Assembly (NCBI RefSeq): GCF_048771995.1
Contig: NC_133050.1
Coordinates: forward strand, 3,980,501-4,044,500
Reading direction: 5' to 3'
DNA from: Taeniopygia guttata
Lineage: Eukaryota > Chordata > Aves > Passeriformes > Estrildidae
DNA length: 64,000 bases
Both the position numbers and the translations under genes were made by a program. Under the pieces are notes generated by a model. It ran no database searches. It was given only the letters and a program-made list of their open reading frames with translations, and was not told the origin of the DNA. Positions 49,822-64,000 of the stretch are shown here, piece by piece; within the stretch, counting starts at the first letter, position 1, and the number at the start of each line of letters is the position of its first letter.

Positions 49822-51147
49822 TGAATGTGGCTTTTGGAAACAGCAAAGGCACTGAGAATGCCATAGGCAATCCCCTTCCATTTCCTGCCCTGTGGCAGGT
49901 TAAGTGATTTGTTTCACTTTGTGCTTTAGGGAATCCAACCCTGTTCAGTGCATTAACTTGACTCCCATTTTTGCCCCTTCCTGATTTCCTTGGCAAGCCT
50001 TTTTTCCTGCTGGAAGTTTTAAGTGCAAGAAGGAAATGGTAATTAACTCCTGGCCTGGCCATCTAGGCAGACAAGCCAAACTAAAAATTCATTCTGTAGG
50101 GTGATAGGTGGGTGTTCTCCCTTGATACCAAAGGGTGACAGTTGTTATCGGGATGTACAAGGAAATTTCTGTCTGGAGAAGTACCTGAACTGAGCACCAT
50201 GCTGCAGACAGACTGCAAATACCCGAGTTGGCCAAGAAAAAACAGTACTTTGGGAAAATTAGGAGAAAATGGCAATAAAAAACATAGCTCCCAAGAGGGA
50301 TTTTGTGGTGTCTCTGTAGACCATCCCCTGTTCTTAGGTCATTGTGGTCAGTGTGTGTGGTTTGGAGTGAGGAGAATGCAGGAACAGTACATCGGGTGGC
50401 CCCAAAGGGAGGGGTGTGACATTAATTAAAATCTGTTCAGAATTTAGCTTACACACTCGCTCTGAAATAATTCTCTGAACAGCCTAAGATGCTGCTTTTT
50501 AGCAGCGCAACAGTTACCAGCTGGAGACACAGGGAGGAAGATTTTTTCAGCTTAAACTTCTTATCCTCAAACATAAGTCAAAGCCTGAAGACAGCAAGAA
50601 ACCTTCTGACCATGCGAGCTTTCAGAGCAGTGTATTGCACAATCTGAATAGGTTATTTTTGAATGCTTTTTTTCCTGTGTTAGGAGCTGCTTTCTGTGTG
50701 GAACAGCTCTTCAGAGTTCTGTTTACTGACCTCAGTTTTTAGTAGTAGTAGTTTTAGGAGTAGTTAATACACACAGATTACAGCTTTAATTCTGTCCCAT
50801 ACAGTTTGGTATCCTGAAGCCATTTGCAGAAGATTAAGTAGTTAAGATCCTAACACAAGACCTTAACTTAAGATCCTTAACTTAAGTAGTTAAGATCCTG
50901 CAAATAAAAGCTGTGATTGCTATGAAATCTCTGGTCTGAGGTAGATTCTTTAATGGACGCTAAACCTCTCCCAGGTGGTGATGATACCCCCTGGCGATAG
51001 CACACAACAGTCCACACTTCAAAGTCAGTAAAGCAGAAGAGAGAATGACAGGAGCAGCAGTAAAAGGGAAGCTCACCAAGCTGCTGTGGGCTTGGGCTGG
51101 CGTGGAGCAGAGCAGTGACCCAGCCTGTCCCTGTTCCTTCCCTGCAG

Positions 51148-51346
51148 GTGTACGTGTGCGAGCCCAGCGCCATGGAGTTCACTTCCTGCCAGGTGGAGGC
51201 ACACGTGGGGCAGGTGCTGGAGCTGCCCCTGAGGATCAGTGGCCGGACCAGCGTAGACAGGGGCGAGCTGGTCCCCCTGAGCGACTGCTCACAGCTGGAG
51301 CTGGGGGTGGAGCTGGAGAACCCTGGCGTGTTCAGCCCACTTGAGG
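51148..51346 (+). CDS. NUP210: NUP210 exon 13, following a GC-AG intron
   Basis: This 199-base exon is open and in phase. It follows intron 12, whose donor after 49,791 is GCAAGAGA rather than GT, a known minor class of U2-type intron. The protein reads VYVCEPSAMEFTSCQVEAHV as in NUP210 lumenal domains. Confidence 0.8.
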
Positions 51347-51532
51347 GTGCTTTAACTCCCTCCCTGGTTTGGAAGTTAAATTGGTGACAGGTCACACCTC
51401 TCCCAAGTCACCCTTTTCCCTTAAATCACTGATTCATAGTTCTGTACAGTATCCCCACAGAACTGCCAACCTCAGAGGGGAGGGGAACCGAGTAGTTTTA
51501 TTTTGAGGATAGATTTGCTTTTTTATGCAGAA

Positions 51533-51840
51533 TGGTTTGAGTTGGAGAGACCTTAAAAGTTCTTCCAGCCCCACCCTCTGCAATGGGCAAGGACACATTT
51601 CACCTGTCCCAGGCTGCTCCAAGGCTTGTCCAGCCTGGCCTTGGCCACTTTTAGGGATCCAGGGGTAGCCACAGCTTCTCTGGGCACCCTGTGCCAGAGC
51701 CCTACCACTCTCTCAGCCAAGAATTCTTTCCCAGTATCCTATCTAAACCTGTTCTCTTTCAGTTTGATGCCATTCTCCCTTGTCCTGTCCCTACATATCT
51801 TTGTAAAAAGTTCTCTCCATCTTTCTGGTAGGCAGCCTTC
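51533..51840 (-). mobile_element. CR1 LINE fragment in a NUP210 intron
   Basis: The plus strand reads AGAATGGTTTGAGTTGGAGA, GACCTTAAAAGTTC, CCAGGCTGCTCCAAGG and on to CATTCTCCCTTGTCCTGTCC: a longer antisense CR1 copy including the 3' end. Confidence 0.85.
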
Positions 51841-51861
51841 AAACAGCTGTGTTGAATTTGA

Positions 51862-52113
<252 letters not shown>

Positions 52114-52973
52114 TGAAGAACCTTTACATGAGAGGGAGCAGGTTATGCAAGGAATAGGTTTGAAAAACTGAGGTGGGTGGGTTTACATTCCACCACTGGC
52201 TGGTTCAGTGAAGAAAATAAGAAAGAAGCTGAGTCCAGGGTCAGTAGATGGAAATACAGAAGAGGCTGCTTTCTTATTTTCTTGCCTCATCTGCAGAAGC
52301 CTAGCACTGACTGCAGGCTGAAGTCTTGAGTATTTCACCATAGCTTTCCCTCAATATGGAAAAAATGTTAGTGCAAATACTACAGATTTGTGTTTATAAT
52401 GAATGTAATGTGATGTTGTGAAACAGAAACTGGAAAGGTTTTTGTGCACTAAATGTCAGGTTAACTGCTGTGGTGGTGAACAGCACAGGCTGTCCCAGGG
52501 ATGCACATCAGTGCAGAATTTGTTAGACAGGTTTGAAGTAAAACTTGTGTAGGAGAATAACTACACACACAGAATTGTTCTGGAGAGAGCACTGGCAAGT
52601 GAAAGTACAATTTGACGTAATTTCATCCATTTTAAATACTTCTTTAAAAGTATAGCAGAATACTATCTCTCAGTGCTCATAAAAATATATTAAGGATCTC
52701 CCTTTTGCTGTAATTCTTCATGAGAGAGATGTGATTAAAATGCAGCTAAAACTTGTCTTTGGATCCATTGCTTCCTTTGAATCTAATCCAGCTGGACAGA
52801 ATCCTTGTGGATTTTGGTGCAGCTCTGTTTTTCACTAAGTGTGCTGACAAACCACTGCATGGGAGAAATCACAGTCTTATCCAAGTAGAGCTGTTCCATT
52901 CAGAAGGAGGTTTATTTTGCAGAGCACAACCAAACAGTGTACATAGATGATTAATTTTCAATTAATTAATTGA

Positions 52974-53201
<228 letters not shown>

Positions 53202-54362
53202 GTGAGTGCCAGAAGGGCTTGCTGTTGCCCTTCATCAGGTGCTGAGAACTGGCTCCAGACAGATTTATGGTGCCATATGCCTGTTATGTAGCTAGATGCT
53301 TTTATAATGAGCCAGTAAAGAATTTGGCTAAGTACCTTGTTTATGCATTTTGATGCAGATTTTAGAGTGAGCATTTCACAACATTACATTAAAAGTGGTT
53401 TATGATGGGTTTTTTTCAGTATAAACCCAAGTTGTGGAAGCCTTATGTTGTGGGATGCATTGAACATCCTAATGAGTGCAGGTTCATTTTACATGAACAG
53501 GATCAGAGCAGAAGGTTACTGAGCAGGCTGACTCCTCTGTCTGACCTGCTCCTCTTAACTGTGTTACCTTCCAGTGTAATTCTGTTTATTCTAACAAATG
53601 GCAGCCCCAGGAATTGACTGCTCTACTCTCTGTGCAGCCTTGGTGAGCATGACTGTGCTCATTTTCCACTTGGTTTTGTTCTCTGCAACATACAGAAGTG
53701 ATTTCTCCTGCTTTATTCACCCTCCTCAGCCCATGAAGCTTTTAGCTTCAGTATAGTATTCTTCTGCAATTCTGCAAGGCTTAAGCATTTTGGTTGGGCT
53801 GCCAAGTTCCACTGATTTCCTCAGTGGACACTTTGCAAAGTGGAGCTGTTCCTGTCAGTGCAGATTCCAAAGGAACGGGCCTTGGTGTTGATGTGCAGGT
53901 CTGTGCAAGGCTGGCTGTCCCCAGCACATCACACCTGCGTGGCTCTGCCCAGCACCAGTGCGTGCGGGGATGGGGCAGGTGACCAGAGCTGCCTCAGCCT
54001 TCTCTGGTTTTATATCCACTTCACTTTGCTGAAGGCTAAAAAAGGAATGTAAAATAAAAGATAAGATGTTTTTAAATACACTGAAGTGACTATAAATGTT
54101 GCCTTTGGGCTGGTCTGTTCTCACTCTGCAAGAACACCTGCTGTTTCCTTTCTCAGTTACATGAGATTTGTTGTTTGAATCAAATTTGATAGTCATGAAC
54201 ATGAACACCGAGGAAAGAGTTCCCAGGAACAGTACTTTCATAGCAATAAAGAATTGTTCTTGAGGTGTGCTCCCTCTTTTGCATCTTCCTGTGTCTTAAT
54301 AGTGCTGTAAATCCCCAAGCACTGTATTTTTGCTTTTCATTCTGATATCACAGTGTAACTGA

Positions 54363-54635
<273 letters not shown>

Positions 54636-55265
54636 TGAAAAATCAGTGTTTGGAGCTCCATGTGTGAAACATGGCAGCTGCTGCAAGAGGAGCAGTAACT
54701 GGTGCTGTGGCCACACTGTGCCCTTGGGGGCTCCTGCACAGAGCAGGCTGTGGGAGTCATGCAGTAAATGGACAATAGATATGTGTAGATTATCAGGCAT
54801 AAGGAACTTTGCTATTCTGTTTTTCTTGCTAACGGGTGTTGCCACATGTTGGCTGCTGAGTAAGCCATATTTTGTTGTGTTAATATTCCCCGGCAAATGT
54901 AAAAGTCATCCTCCTTCCCTAAAATGAATCATTTTAAAGAGCTTCTATGTAATAACAAGAGGAGATGGAGACTTCTGTGTATTGTTAGCCACCCCAGAGC
55001 TCACCTGCTTTTCTGTCTCCATTATGTGTCAGCTTACCTTGGTGCACTGCTGTTGCTAATGCATTTCACCAAAGCAACACCAGAATTTTGAGCTTTAACA
55101 AACAGCGCTGTTTGTCATCATTTATTTGAATTTTAAAAACAATTTCATTGAGCTGTGGTTCAATTCTGTTGTTGTTGGTTTGGGGATTTGTTTTTTTTTT
55201 TAAGGTAATTCACTGGCTAAAAAAACCCCAAACCCATGCTCCAGTAAAACCCCCTTAGAGTTCAG

Positions 55266-55400
55266 AGATTCACAGAATGCTCTGAGTTGGAAGGGATCAT
55301 AAGGATCATGGAGTCCAACTCTAAATGGCCCATACAGGACTTGAACCTACCTGGTGTAAGCAGCAGTATGCTCTGACCAGCTGAGATAATCTCAGGGCTG
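55266..55400 (-). mobile_element. tRNA-Ile-derived SINE with CR1 tail (TguSINE1-like)
   Basis: On the minus strand the 5' part resembles tRNA-Ile: a box A-like TATCTCAGCTGG, then GTCAGAGCATACTGCTG, a box B-like GGTTCAAGTCC, then TGTATGGGCCA. It continues into a CR1-type tail (GGACTCCATGATCC, CCTTCCAACTCAGAGC, ending ATTCTGTGAATCT). This head-tail combination is the structure of TguSINE1 from songbirds. Confidence 0.75.
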
Positions 55401-56020
55401 TTGGAGCACAGCTGAATGCCTTGCACTTGGCTCCTTTTAACAAACGTTCCTTATGCATTGATGTTGTACAAACCTCATGGAAGTCAGCATATGTTTTCTT
55501 TAATGATTAAAAAATCCGGTTGTATCGGTTCAGTTCAAAATATTCCTTCTTTTTCAGGTTCCTGTTTCCAATTACCACAATCCAGTGCTGGATTTGGCTG
55601 CCTATGACCAGCAAGGCAGGAAATGTGATAACTTCAGCTCCCTTAGTATTGTGTGGGAATCCACAAATAAGGCCATTGCTCGTATTGAGACGGAGCTGCC
55701 AATGGAGCTGACTCTGAAGGAGGAGGGCAATGGTCAGAAGAAAATGGAGGGTATGAGTGGGCTGAAATGAGCATTTCTTTGTTTGACGGTCCAGATTAAA
55801 TCTGTTTGGCAGTGTCTCATCTTGATTAAAGAAATTACTGTAATCTGCAGTCATACTTCAGTTTAACGTCAATGTGCACTTTTTAGTGTGTGCTATTAAA
55901 GAGAGGAGAAAAAAGGAACCAAGTCCAATGTCTAGAACCTGTCTTGAGAGAGAAAGTTCTTGTCTGATGCGAATGAGCCTAGAGGAGCTGAATATATTTC
56001 TCATCTTTGTTGCATTCTAA

Positions 56021-56127
56021 GCTTACAAACTGTGGTAGTTGACCATGCGTTTGGAACTGCTGCCATCTCTGCCACTGCCACTGGATTCCAGCAGCCCCAC
56101 CTGAAGGCAGCCAGAGCCCAAATACCG
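56021..56127 (+). pseudogene. NUP210: NUP210 exon 18 with displaced acceptor
   Basis: The conserved reading (GLQTVVVDHAFGTAAISATA) requires the exon to start at 56,021 to join exon 17 in phase, but the two bases before it are AA. The AG actually present (56,020-56,021) would shift the frame by one. In-frame AGs at about 55,984 and 55,987 exist but lack a pyrimidine tract. The donor GTAACA at 56,128 is intact. Confidence 0.7.
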
Positions 56128-59100
56128 GTAACAGTACCTGGGGGGATTTGCCATTTCCCTGTGGTCAATGCCCAGTGGTCTGGTGGCTTTATTTCCTCCA
56201 CACACAGTACTGTACAAATCAGGCAGCTCCCTGGTGCAGTCCGGTTCATTCTGCAGAGGTTTGATACTGGTTCATGGTTTTCCTGCTTTCCTCTGCACTA
56301 GGTGCTGCTATCCAAATCAAATTTGTCCAAGTCCTTGGGAGTTTTTTAACCATCTGAACAAGGGCATTGCAGAGAAGTGTTTCAGTTGGTTTTGTTTCAG
56401 TTTAGGGTTTTTTAATGAATTGGTGACTCTCTGCTGCTTGTCCTTCATTAAAGCAGCCATGTGCTTCATGCAGCTGTCACTGGGAAAGCAAATGGATTAT
56501 TGCCCCTGCAGAGCTGGGTGGGAAAGTTCTGCATGAGCAAAGCAAAAGCTGACTGATTCCTCATATGGACCATGTGTTAGTCTGGGCTCTTGTGGGAATC
56601 CAGGGCTTCCCTCTGGCTGCCCTGGCAGGTCTGGGACTCTGGCAGGGGTCAGGAACCCCCCTATACAGAGCCCCGAGAGACACTGTCTGTGATCTCTGTC
56701 CATGGAGAGGAGTTTTCAATCTTACAGGATGAATTACAAGCTCTGAGTGTTTGATATGAGTAATAATTAAGTGTGACACAGGTGCAAAAGTAAAATTTTA
56801 GGTTTCTAAATTAGGGGTTCAGAGGGGACAAGATAGAGAAAATTAGGTGTGTCTTGTCCTTTTCCTCCTTCTTCATGCCCTCCATGTTTCACTGTAGTGT
56901 TGGCATTTTTCTATTGGTTTAGGCTAGGGACACGCTGTTCAACGTAGATTATAGATATTGGCACATTATTATAAATATAGTACACGTAGTTTCTGGTATA
57001 TAATGTTTGTAACATCCCACTGAGGGGCAGAGCCCCACACGCTGCCCTGCAGGACAGACCTGCGGCAGGGCAGCAGAACATGTTAGAGATAAGCAAGAAT
57101 AAACAACCTTGAAAACAGCACAGACAAATTATAGCTTCTTCTTTGGCAACGGGGCAGAAAGACAGAGACTTTCTACAATCTCGGAATCACCAATACCCAC
57201 AGATTCCGACAGGCTCTGACTGATGCTCTCTTTTTTTTTTTCCTGATGCCAGCCATAAGCACAGGCTCTCATTTTACAAGTCATTAGCCACTCCCTGAAA
57301 TACTTAGCTAGGGAAGAAAAACAATAAAAGGTAATGATGATGAACAAAGAGGGCAGGTGTAAACAGCTGGCAGTTTTCTGTTTATGTCACTTTTGTAAAC
57401 TGAATATAAGGGCAGGTTTCAGCCTGTGGAATAACCTGGCATGTGCAATAACTGACTCTTAAAATATTCTGCTTCCTAACTGGAATGTCTGTTTAATCTT
57501 GTTAGCAAGATTTAAGTGGATTTGAACAATATGCAGTACCTTGAAAACACACTTGAGGCAAAAAGTTAAATATGCAATGAGCGGTTACAGGATTTAACTC
57601 AAAGCAGGTAGCAGATGGGCACCAGTAATGTGAAATACTCTGTGGGCCAGGTTCTTCTCAGCTTGGCCCAGGTGTGGCATCTGCTTAGTAAATTCTTTGA
57701 GAGGTGATCTTTTTTGCCACTTGGTTCTTGACTTTTCTGTGAGGTTTCCACTCTCCCCATGTTGGGAAAGCATGGTGCAGATGTATGTCCCCTGAAAAAT
57801 TTGACTATGGCTTAATGAGAATTACCGCAGAGACACAGTTACTTTGCTGCTGAAGTTATTTGCGATATTTGGTTGTGTTTCTTTTTTTTTTTTCTCTCTT
57901 AGAAATCGAGCTGTAATATGGATACTTGATGTTCTACAATAATTTTGTAGTTCACTGTGCTCTGCTTTGTTAAACCAGTATTATATATTCTTTCTTATTT
58001 TTCGAAATAATTAGTAAAGAGGCTGCTCTAAACTTTGCCTTGAGTTCAGAGAACACTGGCATATTCTTAAGTTCTATTCTCTGTGTTTAAATTTCGGAGG
58101 ACTCTGTAGATGCTAGTCCTGCTGCACTTTGTGGGCTCATGAATGTGTTGTTTTTTTCAAATGAGGTGACCTGGGTGCATTTTTCAAGTACATCAGCAAT
58201 GGGCTGCTCTGTTCTGCTTTCAAACCTGCCCATTCTCCTTTCTTGCAGCCAAAAACACAAACAAAAACCTAGTAGATGGGATATTAAGATGTCTTGACTG
58301 TTGTTCCATGTTTAAGTGGAACACCCTATTATGTCATTAGGGAAAGATCACATCCTTTCCACATCAAGGAAATAATTCTAGTAATGAGGTGAAATGGGTA
58401 CAGAGTACTGACTTCCTCTAGAAATCTTTTTCCTTTTCTGAGCTAATGTTGCTATGAGTGAGTGATTAAAGCTGCATTTAGTCCCGTATTCATGTACTTA
58501 CACTTAAGGAAGAATTTCTTTTGGTGGCCTGCTAAGAAGCATGAAAAGATGAGTTAGAACTAGAACACTTTGTGCATTTTCCTTATCATTCTGTATGACT
58601 TGGGCCCGTGGCTCAGAGTTAATATCCTGTCTGTGCTTGTCAGACATCATTCACTGATTCTGCAGTGCTGGGCCCTTGTCCTCTGCCTTGGCCAGGGGTG
58701 CAGAACAGAGCAGCCCTGAGGATGCCCTTCCCTGTGCTGACTGACTGAGGCCTCTGGATCTTGTGGGCATCTCATCCCTCAGCCTGTGCTCTGAGCTTTG
58801 GTTGCCTGCTTTAAACATCCTCCCTGCACACACAGGACTCTGGCAGTGTTGTGCCTCTTTCTGTAACTGCTAACATTGTTCTTGCAGCACGAGGCTGTGC
58901 TCCCAGGGCCTGCCACCATTGAAGTGATGCTTGTGGAAGATGTGAAAGTGAGCCCCACTGGGCTCTCCATCTACAACCACCCTGACATCCAGGTGAGGAG
59001 TTACTCTGCTGCTTTCCAGCTGCAGGGAGGAAAACATCACACATTACAGGGGGTGTGTGAGGAGACAGCTTTACTGGAAAGATACAATCTTAATTCAGGA

Positions 59101-61895
59101 TGCTTTTCTGGTTTTGCAGGCAGAACTTCTCCTCCAACAAGGTTCTGGATATTTTTTCATTAATACCAGTGTGCCAAATATTGTAAGAGTGACACATGAA
59201 GAGACTCAAGGCATTGCTTTGGTGAGTGCAGTATTTTGTGGTTTTACACCTTTTTGCCAACCAGGTTATTGTTCTGCAGCTTCAGCACTCCTGGGCATTT
59301 TGCAGCAGGTGTGAATAGAGAGGCAGTAGCTGCATTTTGGATGTGTTTGCCTGTCACGGTTGTGCTTCAGGCAGGGGATCTTTGCACTGGCACTTTCTGC
59401 TCTAGTCTCAGGTACAGGAAATTGTTTCTTTACAGCTTTGATGCACTTGTGTTCCCTGTATAAGGTAAAAGCCAGTTCCAAGTACTTCACCCATTACAAC
59501 TTTGTAGTAAAATGTTCCTGATTTCACAAACACACCACAAAGAGTAACATGACAGAATTATTCAGAAGCTACCCATAAGATTAATTGGTTTCCAAAGTAA
59601 TACTGGAGTATTTGCTGTGGGCCAGTAGTTCTGAAGGTTTCAAATTCTTCTATCCTACAGTGTTGTTTCAGGGTATTTTAAAATCACAGTATTGCATCCT
59701 GGTTTTGTGAATGAATATTTATTAAAGAGTTTATTCTGATCTCCATATGAAGTTTCTAATGCACTTTTCCACTAGAAGATGCCAATAAAGTGCAAGTGTG
59801 CTTGACTTCATCAGGCCTGGGATATGAAATGCATTCTGCAGTGAACACCAATAAAACTCTGTGTTTGCATTGCTGCTTTCATTAGGAAAGAACTTGAAAC
59901 AAAACAAGTTGCTCTAAAGAGTGTTTTTTATAAATGTATCAATTACAGGTTTGTCTTTTAAAAAGTAATGCTGATAAAGTTGTGAAATAATGATAACTAA
60001 GGTGGAAATTAGAATATCAAAAGAATTGATGGAACATCTTAATTGTCTCTAACTGATTTAAGTGTGAGGTGGGAATATTTTTTCCAACTAGGCACAGGGG
60101 TGAGAAAAAAAGTAGAAGAGATGAGGAGTTTTTTGTACATAGTATACTGTTCAAACTCTTAATAGTTTTTTAGTCCGGTCTCCCTGATGGGTTTAACTGA
60201 TGTCCATGAGATAGGTTCAGTGGTCTTGTCTGGAATTCAGGAGTGGAGCAGTGACAGCAAGACAGGCTTTGTGAAGTGTAGGAAGAGATTTAACTGCCTG
60301 TCAGATTAAAGGAGAGAGAAGTCCACATTAAACACATTTTTTAAAAAATGCAACCCCACACACATTTGGCAGGTTTGTTAGCCCTGTGTGCTGTGCTTGG
60401 GTTCCATCCCAGTACAAGCCCTGAGTTTTTCCATGGAAGCAGCAGAATGGCCTGGGAAATCAGCAGGCTCTGTAAGGCTGCTGCCATGGCAGGTACCAGT
60501 GCAGCCAAGTTGACAGAGGATGAGTTGGCAGTAAACTCTTGTGAGAAACTAAATTCAACTTATCTGGAGCAGTGATTCTCAGACTCTTCAGTGGGACTGC
60601 CAAGGAGGAATTCTGTAGCTCTCCCTCTGGTTTTGACACAGCAGCTTCTCTGGGCATGGGTGGGTGGTAGCAGGGGAAGAGTGAAGAGTGGCCACCAGTG
60701 CAATATCCCTGGATACTGGGAGCCACTGGGCACATAATGGGAGAGGAGAACAGCAGAGTTTGCTGAGACAGGAAGAGTTTTAAAAGTTGCAGTAGCCCTG
60801 CTTGCCTTTTTCCCTGTTTGCTTTCTCTGGTCTCCCAGCCCAGCTGAGCTCCATTCCAGCTCCCTCCCTGTGCCACTTCCCCTGCCCTGCTGCCCAGCCC
60901 CTGTGTTAGCCACCCTCTCTGGGAACTGCTGCTGTTCTGGAAGCTGACCTTTATTAAAACTTCACATCCCTTTCTATTTTGAGGCAGAAACAGGAGTAGT
61001 GCCCTCACAGAACAAAATGTCAGCTTTCCCCACTGCTCTGCTGCTGGCTCCTGTGGTGCTGCTGGGCAGAGCTGAGAGTTCACTGAGCTCCTGTGCACTG
61101 GGGGGCCTGTCCATCTCCCCTTGTTCAGAGTCCAGAGCACACAGCAGGACACCCGACTTCACTGCTCCCTGGCCAAAGGGAGCAGAACAGCTGGGATTGT
61201 CCTGAGGTCTGTGACAAGGTCAGGGAGTTGCAGGAGAACTGCAGAGCTGATGTGAGGAGCAAGGTGTGGCTGCATGGCCTTGGCAGAGGGGACTTTGGAA
61301 TGGGTGCTTAGTTCTGAGGGCTTGTGTTTGGGACCAGAGGTCTCTCTCTTCATTGTTTTATTCTCTTTATCTGTTAAGTGTAACATTCTCTTTCTTTAAA
61401 ATAAATGTAATAATAGTTTTATTAAAGAAACACCTGATCTGTCAATTGTCCTCTTACTTGCCAGGATCTACCACCAGGTTTTGGCTGCTCAGATGAGAAG
61501 CAGTGACAGTAGAGTACAAACCTTACATGAAGCAATACCAGTGCTTTACAGGCATAATTTTTGTTCTCACTTTTTTTTTCCCCTTATCGCTTTGGTTTTC
61601 ACTCTAAGAAAATTTTGTTGCTCTAAAGGATTTGTGTGTTTTTTCTCCTGATGGTGGGAGGGTAACAGGATGCCAGACTGTTCCAGATGAAGAGCTGGTA
61701 ATTCACTTGGTGCCTGGGGGCTGTTTGCACTAGCTCAGTAGCTTAATACTTTTTACATACATTTTAGAGCTTGATTTTTATTTCGGTGGAAGGATTCTCC
61801 TTGTGTAAGCTTGGAGATTTCTGCATCCAACTGCTTCTGCCCTGAAAGTGATACAAATTTTATCCTGTGAACAAGAGACAAAAGAAGTGCTATAA

Positions 61896-62069
<174 letters not shown>

Positions 62070-62674
62070 TAGGAGCTGATCCAGCCTGCCCTGACTCCTG
62101 TGCTGCTGGTCCTGAGCACAGAGATCACACATGGACAAGATGCTACAACAGAGAACACCTCCCTGTGTCTCTGTTTCTCCCTCCCAAATTTATCCCTTCA
62201 GGTTATAAGGGTCTCAGGGTATCAGGTATCTGTTCGTGTTCTGTGTGGCAGAAATCTCAGCTTTTGCATTTACATAGTAATATTAATCCCTAATTTATAT
62301 GGACATGCTCATTTACATTTCCTCCTGTTTAAAGTGCATGTGAGCAATTCTTTTAGGAGTAGGTTTTGCCCCAGGGTCATTTTCCATATGTCAGGCTTTA
62401 AAACTGAACAGAAGAAAGTCCAGCTCATTGCTCTTGCCAGCTTGGGTGCACCTTAAACAAAAGAAGTGTTGATATTTCTGGATGTTTTAATTATGCCCTT
62501 GCCAGCTGAAGGACCTGAGTTCATTCATTTCATCTGACACTAACTCCAGCTGGCAGGGATTAGTGTTTAAAATCAGTGCTAGTCTAACCTTGGGGCTCTA
62601 ACTCCACTAGCCTACTACAAGTATAATACAAAATCAAGTGAAAATTTTTATGCGAATAAATAAGAGTGGTGTGA

Positions 62675-62833
<159 letters not shown>

Positions 62834-63298
62834 TAAGTTAATGGACTTTTGAAATTAATCTGTGAATAAGAATTGGCAAAAAATGAATAAAGATATTAGG
62901 TTAAAGGCATGGTAATACACAACGGCTGAGAGTCTTTTTATTTTCTTTTTGTGAAGCCTCAATTAGCTGTTAAAAGGTAAAATATTATTTGTGAGGGAAG
63001 TTTCCTGAGCTAACAGCCTGAATGTTGCTGGCTGATGAAGGAGACTGCATTCCTCCAGTGTGATGACTGATGAAGCTTTGTGCATCTTGGAAGCAGTGAC
63101 TTGGCAGAGAGTGTCAGGTGAAGAGTGCTGTGTGAAGGCACATCTGATGTTATCAAACTCACTGTGTCTGTTGCTTGTTTCATTTTCACTTCAAGTATTT
63201 AATGTTTCAATAAAGCACAGTTTGCAAAGAGCAATCATGTGTAAAAATGTGATAATTTCCTCAACTTTGCTTCAGACTGTCACTTAGCCTTGTGGTAA

Positions 63299-63535
<237 letters not shown>

Positions 63536-63817
63536 TAAGATACAGGCATAAAGAAAGTCTGTGCTACAATGGAACAGGAATACATACATTATGGTTACAG
63601 TATAGTAATCAATTTGCCATAAAATTCATTCTGTCTGGAAGCTGACCTAATGCCAGTCAGATTTCAGTGTTGTTTAACTCAGATGAGTTAAATTTCGTCA
63701 TGCTCAATTTACTGTGATTAAGCAACTAAAGAATCAGTTGTACACTTGTACTGTTTTGTGGTGTCATTTATCTGACTGAAGGATCCTGAACACGGGTATT
63801 CATATTTCTGTTTTTAG

Positions 63818-63880
63818 GTCTTTACCCCATTTAGACTACTGCCAAGGAAAGTGACCCTAATTATTTGGGCCATAATTCAG
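63818..63880 (+). pseudogene. NUP210: NUP210 exon 24 with AT in place of GT donor
   Basis: 21 codons in phase (VFTPFRLLPRKVTLIIWAII then Gln). The exon ends CAG and is followed by ATGAGG where a GTGAGG donor is expected. The adjoining residues are also diverged. The next exon lies outside the window. Confidence 0.65.
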
Positions 63881-64000
63881 ATGAGGCATCGTCTTACATA
63901 TTTTCTTTACTTTGTAATTTCTGTTGTAAAATGAATCTTCATAACTGGATTTTCAGCAGGAAATACTCAACTTGACATTTATCTGCATTCACACTGAATG

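Overview
The window looks like songbird (Passeriformes) nuclear DNA. It holds intron-rich vertebrate genes, many CR1 LINE fragments, a tRNA-Ile-headed SINE with a CR1 tail (the TguSINE1 type known from zebra finch), class II endogenous retroviruses, and members of two families strongly expanded in songbirds: Maestro heat-like repeat (MROH) genes and PIM1-like kinases. All calls rest on reading splice sites, frames and family motifs by eye; no search was run.

Layout. (1) 1-11,560: MROH territory. A solo LTR (886-2268) abuts a duplicated MROH last-exon fragment (2269-2540). A complete 15-exon MROH gene follows (6059-11497, 738 codons) with an open frame throughout. (2) 11,565-19,721: a minus-strand provirus (ERV1) with both LTRs, gag, pro, pol and env. 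It has few breaks, but its flanks and LTRs do not match each other. (3) 19,724-20,000: a 135-bp tandem repeat at the provirus edge. (4) 21,314-23,923: an apparently intact five-exon PIM1-like kinase, followed by a decayed PIM fragment (24,197-25,060). (5) 26,222-28,903: an old plus-strand retroviral env relic and a solo LTR. (6) 29,230-30,060: a CpG-rich block with hexanucleotide and 43-bp repeats. (7) 32,693-36,235: a second, heavily deleted minus-strand provirus (ERV2) with near-identical LTRs and a perfect 6-bp target duplication. (8) 38,603 to the window end: NUP210, exons 2-24, plus strand.

The most notable observation is that the NUP210 copy keeps almost every exon in phase over 25 kb yet carries two nonsense codons, two broken splice sites and one frame-breaking exon end, and has no visible exon 1. 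It looks like a recently decaying or duplicated copy. One of its introns carries textbook minor-spliceosome (U12) signals. The two proviruses belong to one family: betaretrovirus-like gag-pro-pol in three frames, a gammaretrovirus-type env, and a tRNA-Phe primer site. They contrast sharply: ERV1 is nearly full-length but structurally rearranged, while ERV2 is gutted but freshly inserted. That suggests a defective element moved by proteins supplied in trans.
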